From positions 1 to 17,697 of the forward strand of contig CAYQJD010000018.1 of the NCBI GenBank assembly GCA_964417835.1: a stretch of DNA of 17,697 nucleotides. Direction: 5' to 3'. Every line of letters begins with the position of its first letter. Position 1 is the stretch's first letter. Shown one piece after another: positions 1 to 6,770 of this stretch. This DNA is from UMGS1124 sp964417835. GTDB lineage: Bacteria; Bacillota_I; Bacilli_A; RF39; UBA660. Below the pieces are notes generated by a model that was given only the letters and a program-made list of their open reading frames with translations, was not told where the DNA came from and searched no databases. Both the position numbers and the translations under genes were made by a program.

Positions 1-792
1 AGGATTAGATCTGTATCCTAATAAAAATACAAATTCTTCTAATTTATTCTTTTTTATAAAATCTTCATATATACTTCTATCAGTTCCATCGCCTATAATA
101 TATAATCGAATATTATTTATTTTATTTTTTATTTTATTAATCAATTTTAACTGTAACATTATATTTTTAGATGTTTCATCTAATCTTCCTACAAATAATA
201 AATTAATATTTTTTTTATCAATATTTTCTGAAATCTTGATTTTAGATTTTAGTAATATGTCGTTTTTATTTATCAAATTGTTTATTACTAAAGACTTATC
301 TTTTATTTCTGGATAATAATTGCTCAAATTAAGTTTAGCTTCATTAGAAACAAATATAATTTTTTTAAACAAATTAATATTTCTTGTATCAAAAAAAGTT
401 TTTAATTCTTTTTCAGTATATAATAAAGTATAATCACTATGAATAAATAAAACTGCATTTTTAGAAGACATTCTACTTAATTTATTAGCAGAATAAGAAT
501 ATGTTGCATAACAAATTGCACAATCATATTTATTTTTATTTTTTAGCTTCCATATTATTTGATTTTTAAAATTCTTTATTTTTCTTAAGAATATATTTTT
601 ATCATTATAAACTTTAAACTCTAAAATATTTACATTTTTATTAATCCTATCTAAAAATTCTCCACTTTTATGATCTAATACTAAATCAACACAATATTTT
701 TCATAATCTATTTCATTTAAAAGATTGACCAAAGCTTGTTCTACACCGCCAAAGGCCAAAGAATTGCTACAAAATAATATTCTTTTTTTCAT
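1..792 (-). CDS. GT4-family glycosyltransferase, 3' end cut by window
   Basis: Read on the minus strand from an ATG at 792-790, this is an open frame of 264 codons that runs off the left edge. The N-terminus reads KKRILFCSNSLAFGGVEQAL, where the GGVEQ loop (residues 15-19) is typical of GT-B retaining glycosyltransferases of family GT4. Further on, VGRLDETSKN (from about residue 201) and IIGDGTDRSIYEDF (from about 232) match the start of the C-terminal nucleotide-sugar-binding Rossmann domain. The donor-binding E-x7-E region lies beyond the window. An AATAGGTG ribosome site sits just upstream, at about 799-806. It follows a TagO-type gene on the same strand, so a role in surface polysaccharide or wall-polymer assembly is likely, but the sugar and acceptor cannot be read from sequence. 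Family call firm, specificity unknown. Confidence 0.85.
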   Translation of the reverse strand, partial: MKKRILFCSNSLAFGGVEQALVNLLNEIDYEKYCVDLVLDHKSGEFLDRINKNVNILEFKVYNDKNIFLRKIKNFKNQIIWKLKNKNKYDCAICYATYSYSANKLSRMSSKNAVLFIHSDYTLLYTEKELKTFFDTRNINLFKKIIFVSNEAKLNLSNYYPEIKDKSLVINNLINKNDILLKSKIKISENIDKKNINLLFVGRLDETSKNIMLQLKLINKIKNKINNIRLYIIGDGTDRSIYEDFIKKNKLEEFVFLLGYRSNP

Positions 793-809
793 CTATAACA
801 CCTATTATA

Positions 810-838
810 AGTATAATATATTTCTTTAATAAAAAAAA
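810..838 (-). promoter_or_regulatory. Putative promoter of the GT4 gene
   Basis: On the minus strand a TATACT -10 box lies at 815-810, 17 nt before the start codon. Exactly 17 bases upstream of it, the -35 position (838-833) is TTTTTT, which is the T-tract of the preceding terminator. The -35 match to TTGACA is poor, so this rests on the -10 box and on the spacing shared with other genes in the window. Confidence 0.4.
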
Positions 839-862
839 TATAGAAAATAATTTTTCTATATT
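831..862 (-). terminator. Rho-independent terminator after the TagO-like gene
   Basis: On the minus strand an 11-bp perfect stem (AATATAGAAAA / TTTTCTATATT, 862-837) with a 4-nt loop is followed by eight T (838-831). The stem has almost no G or C but is long and uninterrupted. It begins only eight bases past the stop codon of the upstream gene. Confidence 0.75.
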
Positions 863-869
863 CAATAAT

Positions 870-1910
870 CTATTTATTATCATGTTTATATAAAATATCT
901 GTTTTTAAAATAAAGAACAATACTAAAACCATTAATATTATATAAAGTATAATTGCTAAATCGGCTAAACCTATAGAATAAAGTATAGAAACTGCACTAA
1001 ATAATATATTTATAAGATATATTATTAAAACAGTTTTTTTAACTGAAGATGTTTTATTTAATAATTGAAAATGTAAATGTTCTTTATCTGGCTTTCCAAT
1101 AGATTCTCCTTTTATTAACCTTCTTAATATAGCAAGTAATGTATCTAATATAGGAATAAACAAAATCAATATAGGAATTATAAAAGATGTTAAAGTTGCT
1201 GTTTTAAATCCTAATAGTGCAATTACTGCTATCATAAAACCTAAAAACATACTTCCAGTATCTCCCATAAAAATGGTTGCTGGATTAAAATTATAATATA
1301 AAAATCCTAAAGTTGCTCCTAACATAATTAAACATAAAATAAATCCTAAACTCTCTGTTCTACCTAATAATATAGAAATAATACATATAGTTATAAAATA
1401 TATAGAACTTGTCCCTGCTGCAAGACCATCCAAGCCATCTACTAAATTAATAGCATTTATACAAGCAATTATAATAAATAAAGATATAGGATAAGCCCAA
1501 ATGTCTAAATCTATAATCATTCCAAAAATAGTTAATTCATTTATATAAATTTTACCATAAAACACTATTATAAACGCAACTACGATCTGTCCCCATAATT
1601 TAGTAGTTGCTTTTAATGGATTTATATCATCAATTATGCCTAAAATAATTATTAGAAAACTACCAATTAATACAGAAATCATTTGTGTTGTTATTGGCGC
1701 AAAAAACATATATCCAATTAGAAAAGAAAAATATATTGCAAGTCCTCCTAAAAGAGGCATTGGTTTTTTATGAACTTTTCTTTTATTTGGAATATCTAAA
1801 GCATTTATATGTATCGCTATATCCCTTATAAAAGGAACTAATATTAAACTTAATACAAAAGTAATTAAAACAATATAAAATATATTTACATTATTTACTA
1901 CAATATTCAT
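870..1910 (-). CDS. tagO: Undecaprenyl-phosphate HexNAc-1-phosphate transferase (TagO/WecA family)
   Basis: 346 aa integral membrane enzyme of the MraY/WecA/TagO superfamily. It is expected to move a HexNAc-1-phosphate from a UDP-sugar to undecaprenyl phosphate, the first membrane step of teichoic acid or other wall-glycopolymer synthesis. About ten hydrophobic helices are visible. Conserved motifs come in family order: HKKPMPLLGG (47-56), the Mg-binding DD at 94-95, NLVDGLDGL (155-163), FMGDTGS (214-220) and the cytoplasmic HLH at 278-280 in GKPDKEHLHFQLL, which separates TagO/WecA types from MraY. Length is near that of Bacillus TagO. The ATG is preceded by GAGGAAGTG. The downstream GT4 gene fits the same pathway, although a terminator lies between them. 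Substrate (GlcNAc or another sugar) is inferred; WecA-like or exopolysaccharide roles remain possible. Confidence 0.9.
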   Translation of the reverse strand: MNIVVNNVNIFYIVLITFVLSLILVPFIRDIAIHINALDIPNKRKVHKKPMPLLGGLAIYFSFLIGYMFFAPITTQMISVLIGSFLIIILGIIDDINPLKATTKLWGQIVVAFIIVFYGKIYINELTIFGMIIDLDIWAYPISLFIIIACINAINLVDGLDGLAAGTSSIYFITICIISILLGRTESLGFILCLIMLGATLGFLYYNFNPATIFMGDTGSMFLGFMIAVIALLGFKTATLTSFIIPILILFIPILDTLLAILRRLIKGESIGKPDKEHLHFQLLNKTSSVKKTVLIIYLINILFSAVSILYSIGLADLAIILYIILMVLVLFFILKTDILYKHDNK

Positions 1911-1929
1911 ACTTCACTTCCTCAAATAT

Positions 1930-1935
1930 ATTATA
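1930..1935 (-). promoter_or_regulatory. -10 box of the TagO-like gene
   Basis: A perfect TATAAT on the minus strand ends 19 nt before the start codon, matching the short-leader layout of neighbouring genes. The sequence 17 bases upstream (TAGTAT) is a poor -35, so the promoter would be weak or rely on the -10. Confidence 0.45.
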
Positions 1936-1995
1936 ACTTTAATTCTATTTAAATACTATATTTATTATTATTATTTACAAATATTTAAATAATAT

Positions 1996-2021
1996 AAAAA
2001 GAAAAAGCGCTATGCTTCTTC
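1996..2021 (-). terminator. Terminator overlapping the end of the DUF1292 gene
   Basis: On the minus strand GAAGAAGC (2021-2014) pairs with GCTTTTTC (2008-2001), one G-U pair included, around a five-base loop, followed by TTTTT at 2000-1996. The TAG stop codon of the DUF1292 gene (2012-2010) lies in the loop, so the 5' arm is coding sequence. Confidence 0.65.
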
Positions 2022-2309
2022 TTCAATTTCTTTTGATTCATATTCATCTACTATATTACCAGCCATTTTCATGTAATTATTAGTAAAATCTATAAGAACA
2101 GCCTGTTTAAAATCACTTTCATCTAAAGCAGACATATATGTATCTCCATCCTCAACTTCTTCTTCAAAAATTTCATACTCCGTCGTGGGATTTTTTGTTT
2201 CACTATCAACTTTAACAGCAAAGAAATATTTTGTTCCTTCTATTTCGGTTTCGTCTAGAAGTACATACATTGTATCATCATCAAGAGTAATCATTGTATC
2301 TTTTTCCAT
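2010..2309 (-). CDS. DUF1292 family protein (YrzB-like)
   Basis: 99 aa, very acidic, with no membrane segment or signal peptide. The pattern ITLDDDTMYVLLDETEIEGTKYFFAV...EYEIFEEEVEDGDTYMSALDESDF matches DUF1292, a small Firmicutes family of unknown function whose members often sit near yrrK/yrzL-type housekeeping genes. Here it lies 18 bases downstream of the 811-aa coiled-coil gene on the same strand, and its strong AAGGAGAAC ribosome site fills that gap, so co-transcription is near certain. A terminator overlaps its stop codon and closes the operon. The acidic surface suggests a binding or adaptor role, but nothing in the sequence shows a partner. Family assignment is from pattern recognition. 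Confidence 0.75.
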   Translation of the reverse strand: MEKDTMITLDDDTMYVLLDETEIEGTKYFFAVKVDSETKNPTTEYEIFEEEVEDGDTYMSALDESDFKQAVLIDFTNNYMKMAGNIVDEYESKEIEEEA

Positions 2310-2327
2310 AAGTTCTCCTTTTTTATT

Positions 2328-4763
2328 CTATAAATTATGTATTTTAGTTTCTTCTTGATTTAGTTCAGCCTCATTTTCGTCTTTTTGTGGTATACTTTTT
2401 GATTCCTCAACGGGATTGTTATCAAAAGTGGAAGACATCTTTTTTTGAATTAATTCTAACGCTTCCTTATCAGATAAATTATATTCTTTTTTTATTTTCT
2501 CAATAAATCTAGAAAATTTACTATCTATTTCGTTGTCTCTTTGATCCATATAATTGTTTTCTTTTTCATTTTGTTTTTCCAATTTTTTTCTTTGTTTTTC
2601 TTCTCTTGCTTTTCCTTTTTCTTCAAGATCTTTAACATTATCTTTTATTCTAGAATCAATTATTTTTTTAATACCGATGCCTACTCCACCCAATAATGGT
2701 AATGCAGATGTTAGATAAGCCCCAGCAGATTTATATAATGATAATGCACCAACATTTCCTCCCAATTTATAAAGTCCACTTTCTGAAATATATTTCCATT
2801 TTCCTAAACCAACTATTTTAGATAAGAATAAATTTGCAGAATGAAGTGTAGTTCTTGCAAATGGTAAAGCATGCCATAATGAAGAATTTATCATCATTAA
2901 TGCTGCCCCAATAAGTTGAGAACCTACACCAACTCCTAAAGCTATACCTAAACCAATTAAAATAATCTTTAATTTAGGGTGTTTTTTAAACCATTCGTTT
3001 GAAACTTTCTCTACTTTTTTTACCTTACGTCTTATTTTTTTAGGAATATTTTCTTTCCCTTTAGAATTCTCATCATCTTTTTTACCATCATTTTCTGGTT
3101 TATCTTTACCATCAGTTTGTGTGCCTTCATCTTTTGTTGGATTATTATCTCCAGATTTTTTAGAACCATCATTTGGACTAGGAGTTTTCTTACTTAAATC
3201 TTCGCCAATACTAAAATTATTATCGATTTCAACATCTGGATTTTGAATTTTTGCAAATGCATTAATATAAGGCAATATTTTATTACGATCTAAATTAAAT
3301 GAATTAACAAAATCATTCATACTATCTGTCCAATTTTTATTTTCTATTAAATTTTGTTCATCATTTTTATTATCATTTACTCTTTCTTTAAGATTTTCTA
3401 AAAGAATTTTAAAACTTTCTTTAAGATCTTTATCACTTCTTATATTATTATTAATATATAGAAGTGAGTCTTTTAGAGAATCACTATTTTTAAATGCGTA
3501 TTCTCCTTTTTCTTTAGCACTCAAAAATTTTTGACTAATATCATTTTTAATAGTTTCATACCCTTTTTTTAAAACTACATCAATTTTATTGTTTTCGGAA
3601 GAAAATAATTTTTTATAATCTTCTATTTCTTTTTCTCTTTCGGAAATTCTTTTTATCTTTTCTTCTACTGTTTTTTTATTTTTTAAATCTTCCTCAAATT
3701 TATTTTGGTCTTCATCAAACTTTAACATCATAAGTTTTTGCAAATTAGATACTAAATTGCTTAATTGTTCATTAGTCATAGATTCATCTAAACTATCTTT
3801 TATTTTATCAAACAAATTGTTAGAACTATAATCATTATTTTTAGGCTGTTCTTTTTTTTCAGTAGCACTTTCTGTTTTTGGAGTATTTAAAATATTCTCT
3901 ATATCAGAATTATATCTAAATAAATAATCAGTATTATCATATAATCTTTGCTTTTCTGCTTTATATTTTTCTATTAATAAACTTATTTCTTCAATTATAT
4001 GTTTATTATCTTTAATATTTTTATTTAATTCATTATACTTAATATAATCAGTTTGACGAGAATAAGCCATTTCTCTTAAATCAAATTCAAGCCTTCTGTT
4101 TTTGACATTTAATTCAAATAAATTTTCTTCTAATTTTTTTACAGTAGTACCAATAACCTTAAATAAAAATTCTCTTTCTTCAAATAAAGCTGATTTTCTT
4201 TCTTCACTAATATTAGTTAAAGTTCTAATTCTTTCCTCGCTTTCAGCTATTTTTAAATCATATTCTTTTCCAAATTTGTATTGATCTTCTTTTGATAAAT
4301 TATTTTTTTCTTCAATTAATCTTGCTCTATGTCTTAATTCTTCTTCTTTTTTATTTTTAAAATTTTTATCTGTCTCATTTATATATTTTGAAATCTTTAA
4401 AGAAATTTCATTATATTCTAAATATAAATCATCTAAATTAATAGATTCTTTATTATTATTTTCGATAGCAGAAGCAAAAGATTTAGTTGGATCATTATTT
4501 AAGTTTTCTTTTTCTGAAGAATTATTATTTAATTCAGTATTATCTTGTTTAAAATCTTCACCATTAATAGCTCCATCATCATTACCATGAGCACCATCAT
4601 TCAAATTATATTCTTGATTTGATTGAGTTTTATTCAATACATTTTCATTTTGTTCTAAGCCTATACCATTAATAACTCCATCATCATTGCCATATGCTCC
4701 ATCAGCCAAATCATATTCTTGATATAGACTAAATGGATTTGAATTTTTTGATCTTGGATTCAT
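2328..4763 (-). CDS. Large uncharacterised coiled-coil membrane protein
   Basis: 811 aa; I do not recognise a family. Layout: a hydrophilic N-terminus without signal peptide carrying a duplicated motif (residues 15-33 and 50-68); a Glu/Lys/Asn-rich region of predicted long coiled coils (about 110-290 and 330-480); a Pro/Asp/Lys/Gly-rich linker (about 525-575); a strongly basic stretch KKIRRKVKKVEK (575-586); a hydrophobic glycine-rich segment (599-627); a weakly hydrophobic region (about 630-680); a second hydrophobic segment (about 683-702); and a charged C-terminal coiled coil (703-775). This suggests a membrane hairpin with long cytoplasmic arms, but topology is inferred. The ATG at 4763 has GAGGG six bases upstream and a good promoter. 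The DUF1292 gene follows in the same operon. A scaffold, division or envelope-associated role is possible; none is demonstrated. Confidence 0.8.
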   Translation of the reverse strand: MNPRSKNSNPFSLYQEYDLADGAYGNDDGVINGIGLEQNENVLNKTQSNQEYNLNDGAHGNDDGAINGEDFKQDNTELNNNSSEKENLNNDPTKSFASAIENNNKESINLDDLYLEYNEISLKISKYINETDKNFKNKKEEELRHRARLIEEKNNLSKEDQYKFGKEYDLKIAESEERIRTLTNISEERKSALFEEREFLFKVIGTTVKKLEENLFELNVKNRRLEFDLREMAYSRQTDYIKYNELNKNIKDNKHIIEEISLLIEKYKAEKQRLYDNTDYLFRYNSDIENILNTPKTESATEKKEQPKNNDYSSNNLFDKIKDSLDESMTNEQLSNLVSNLQKLMMLKFDEDQNKFEEDLKNKKTVEEKIKRISEREKEIEDYKKLFSSENNKIDVVLKKGYETIKNDISQKFLSAKEKGEYAFKNSDSLKDSLLYINNNIRSDKDLKESFKILLENLKERVNDNKNDEQNLIENKNWTDSMNDFVNSFNLDRNKILPYINAFAKIQNPDVEIDNNFSIGEDLSKKTPSPNDGSKKSGDNNPTKDEGTQTDGKDKPENDGKKDDENSKGKENIPKKIRRKVKKVEKVSNEWFKKHPKLKIILIGLGIALGVGVGSQLIGAALMMINSSLWHALPFARTTLHSANLFLSKIVGLGKWKYISESGLYKLGGNVGALSLYKSAGAYLTSALPLLGGVGIGIKKIIDSRIKDNVKDLEEKGKAREEKQRKKLEKQNEKENNYMDQRDNEIDSKFSRFIEKIKKEYNLSDKEALELIQKKMSSTFDNNPVEESKSIPQKDENEAELNQEETKIHNL
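4560..4721 (-). repeat. Two copies of a 19-aa motif in the 811-aa protein
   Basis: QEYDLADGAYGNDDGVING (codons at 4721-4665) and QEYNLNDGAHGNDDGAING (4616-4560) match at 15 of 19 residues, with a period of 35 residues. The GNDDGxING core resembles the calcium-loop pattern of dockerins (DxNxDGxIN) but lacks the first Asp. The DNA copies are similar but diverged. Confidence 0.85.
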
Positions 4764-4770
4764 AAAAAGC

Positions 4771-4806
4771 CCTCATTTCTATGGCTATTCTAACATGAAA
4801 ATGAGG
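4771..4806 (-). promoter_or_regulatory. Inverted repeat covering the ribosome site of the 811-aa gene
   Basis: On the minus strand CCTCATTT (4806-4799) and AAATGAGG (4778-4771) are perfect 8-bp arms, with three more pairs inside after a 2-base mismatch. The 3' arm contains the GAGG ribosome site and is followed by GCTTTTT and the start codon. It could act as the terminator of the pseudouridine synthase gene, as a site masking the ribosome site in read-through transcripts, or as a protein-binding dyad in the promoter. Confidence 0.55.
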
Positions 4807-4815
4807 AATTTGCAA
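4787..4815 (-). promoter_or_regulatory. Promoter of the 811-aa / DUF1292 operon
   Basis: On the minus strand TTGCAA (4815-4810) is followed after 17 bases by TAGAAT (4792-4787), with an extended TG one base before the -10. Predicted transcription starts near 4780, inside the loop of the inverted repeat at 4771-4806, so this transcript would lack the 5' arm. Confidence 0.7.
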
Positions 4816-4836
4816 TTTATTAAAAGTATATTTATT

Positions 4837-5481
4837 TTATTTTACATTATCAAACATTTTTGGATATGGCGATGTTATGGTAATCATTTTATTTGTTATT
4901 GGATGTTTAAATCTTAAACTTGTTGCATGTAAACAAAGTCTTCTAAATAAATTTTTATTACTACCATATTTTTTATCTCCTACTATAGGATGATTAATAT
5001 CCTTCATATGAACTCTAATTTGATTTTTTCTTCCAGTTAAAATATTAATATTTAATAAACTATAATTTTTATTATTCCAAATCGAATTATACTCAGTTAT
5101 TGCCAATTTGCCATCTTTGGATGAATAAACATAATGATCTTTAGTTTCTTTCAAATAAGTTTGAATAGTATTAGAATCTTTTACCTCTCCTTCTACTAAA
5201 GCGACATATTTTCTTTCTACTTTTTCCCAATTATTTTGTAATATTTTTTTTATTTTTTCACTTTTAGCAAAAATCATAATTCCACTAGTATCTTTGTCTA
5301 ATCTATGTACTATAAATATTTTATTAGATTTATGTTGTTTTTTCACATATTCTGAAATTTGTTTATATAAAGTATTCTGTTCATGTTTGTCTGTACTTAT
5401 TGAGAGCATATGAGGTGGTTTATTTACTATAATAATATATTTATCTTCGTAAAGAATATCAATTTTTTCGTTCTTTTTCAT
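4837..5481 (-). CDS. RluA-family pseudouridine synthase without S4 domain
   Basis: 214 aa. The protein opens directly into the catalytic fold with ILYEDKYIIIVNKPPHMLS. The family signature is VHRLDKDTSGIMIFAKS (58-74), where Asp62 is the expected catalytic residue. Later come GRKNQIRVHM and HPIVGDKKYGS, then LCLHATSLRFKHPIT, all conserved in RluA/RluC/RluD-type enzymes that convert uridine to pseudouridine in rRNA or tRNA. The N-terminal S4 RNA-binding domain of RluC/RluD is absent, as in RluA/TruC-sized members, so the RNA target cannot be named. The ribosome site is weak (TTAGTGAT). It is divergent from the HisRS-like gene with overlapping -35 boxes, and upstream of the 811-aa gene on the same strand. 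Confidence 0.9.
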   Translation of the reverse strand: MKKNEKIDILYEDKYIIIVNKPPHMLSISTDKHEQNTLYKQISEYVKKQHKSNKIFIVHRLDKDTSGIMIFAKSEKIKKILQNNWEKVERKYVALVEGEVKDSNTIQTYLKETKDHYVYSSKDGKLAITEYNSIWNNKNYSLLNINILTGRKNQIRVHMKDINHPIVGDKKYGSNKNLFRRLCLHATSLRFKHPITNKMITITSPYPKMFDNVK

Positions 5482-5498
5482 TTATATCACTAATATAT

Positions 5499-5527
5499 AT
5501 ATTAACAGAATAAATTTGGATTTACAA
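5499..5527 (-). promoter_or_regulatory. Promoter of the pseudouridine synthase gene
   Basis: On the minus strand TTGTAA (5527-5522), a 17-base spacer and TAATAT (5504-5499) with an extended TG. The -10 ends 17 nt before the ATG, predicting a leader of about 10 nt. The -35 overlaps that of the opposite promoter. Confidence 0.55.
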
Positions 5528-5548
5528 ACATAGAAAATACTATATATA
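5521..5548 (+). promoter_or_regulatory. Promoter of the HisRS-like gene
   Basis: TTTACA (5521-5526), 16-base spacer and TATATA (5543-5548); TATAAA at 5545-5550 is an alternative. The -35 hexamer shares five bases with the -35 of the divergent promoter. Confidence 0.5.
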
Positions 5549-5567
5549 AAGAAAGGAATAAATTAAT

Positions 5568-6758
5568 ATGTGTTTTAAAAATAATGAAGGTACTTATGAT
5601 TTATATGGAGAAAATAGTATAATATGGCAAGATATTATAAATAAGATAATTAACATTTGTAAACTTTATAATTTTAAATATATAAGAACACCTATTTTCG
5701 AATCAACAGAGTTATATTTTAATCTTATTGGTAAAAATACCGATATAATTTCAAAAGAACTATATAATTTTAAAGATAAATTTAATAATAAAATCGCTCT
5801 TAGACCAGAGGGGACCACTGGAATAATTAGAAGCTATTTAGAACATAAATTATATAAAAAAGAAAAAATATCAAAATTATATTATTATGGTCCTATGTTT
5901 AGACAAGAAAATATAGAAAAATGTAGATATAGAGAATTTCAGCAATTTGGAGTAGAACTTTTTAATAGTAATGATTATAAAAGAGACGTAGAAGTAATAT
6001 GTTTAGCAATTGATATTTTAAAAACACTAGGACTGAATGATATTATTTTACATATTAATAATTTAGGAAGTAAAGAAAATATAAATTCATTTGAAAAATC
6101 TTTAAAATCATATTTTAAAAAGCATTTAAATGATTTATGTACAGATTGTCAAAAAAGATACAAAAACAATCCAATAAGAATATTAGATTGTAAAATTGAT
6201 AAAAGAAAAGAATTTGTACTAAAATCTCCTAAAATAGAAGATTTTGTTGATAATGAATCTAAAAAAAGATTTAAAAAAATAATTGATATATTAAAAGATA
6301 TGAAAATTGAATATATAATAAATAAAAATTTAGTAAGAGGTTTAAACTATTATACAAATACTGTTTTTGAAATAAAAACTAAAATTCCTGAGTTAGGGTA
6401 CATCAATACAATATGTGGAGGAGGAAGATATAATTCAATCATAAAAGACGATAATAATAAAAATATTCCTGCAATAGGATTTGCAATAGGACTTGAAAGG
6501 TTAATAAACGTTTTAAATGAAAAAAATTTAATAGCCTTAAAAAAAGATATTCTTGATTTTAATATTCTTTTTGATGATATTAAACTTATTAGTAAAATTA
6601 GAAATCTTGGATTTGTAAGCGAATATAATAGTACTTGTAAAAGCAAATATATAATTCTTAAAAAAAATAAAAAATATTTATTAACTGATAATATAAATAA
6701 CTATAAAATTATATTAAATAAAAAAGAACTAATTGATAAATTAAGAAAATTAAAATGA
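5568..6758 (+). CDS. hisS: Histidyl-tRNA synthetase, divergent form
   Basis: 396 aa class II synthetase, expected to charge tRNA-His in the cytoplasm. Motif 1 region is PIFESTELYFNLIGKNTDI (42-60); ALRPEGTTG (77-85) holds the histidine-binding Glu81; motif 2 is MFRQE...RYREFQQFGVE (110-130); the HisA motif LVRGLNYYTNTVFE (255-268) keeps the catalytic Arg257; HisB is GGGRYN (284-289); motif 3 is AIGFAIGLERL (302-312). The core is therefore probably active. Oddities: the usual ERPQ-GR of the motif 2 loop reads ENIEKCR (114-120); Asp is replaced by Asn in HisA (260) and HisB (289); and the C-terminal anticodon-binding domain is only about 70 residues. HisZ is less likely because Arg257 and the HisA block remain. 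AAAGGAA precedes the ATG. Its TGA is the only TGA stop seen in the window. It may be the sole HisRS of a reduced lineage or a second paralogue. Confidence 0.85.
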   Translation: MCFKNNEGTYDLYGENSIIWQDIINKIINICKLYNFKYIRTPIFESTELYFNLIGKNTDIISKELYNFKDKFNNKIALRPEGTTGIIRSYLEHKLYKKEKISKLYYYGPMFRQENIEKCRYREFQQFGVELFNSNDYKRDVEVICLAIDILKTLGLNDIILHINNLGSKENINSFEKSLKSYFKKHLNDLCTDCQKRYKNNPIRILDCKIDKRKEFVLKSPKIEDFVDNESKKRFKKIIDILKDMKIEYIINKNLVRGLNYYTNTVFEIKTKIPELGYINTICGGGRYNSIIKDDNNKNIPAIGFAIGLERLINVLNEKNLIALKKDILDFNILFDDIKLISKIRNLGFVSEYNSTCKSKYIILKKNKKYLLTDNINNYKIILNKKELIDKLRKLK

Positions 6759-6770
6759 TTCTTATTTTTT
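6742..6770. terminator. Weak terminator between convergent hisS and tetR
   Basis: TAAGAA (6742-6747) and TTCTTA (6759-6764) form a 6-bp stem with an 11-base loop, followed by six T on the plus strand. It spans both stop codons; only three bases separate the genes. The stem is short and A+T-rich, so function is uncertain. Confidence 0.35.

Noticed and set aside
5568..6758. HisZ (ATP phosphoribosyltransferase regulatory subunit)
   Set aside because: HisA Arg257 and the aminoacylation motifs are retained and no his biosynthesis genes adjoin it.
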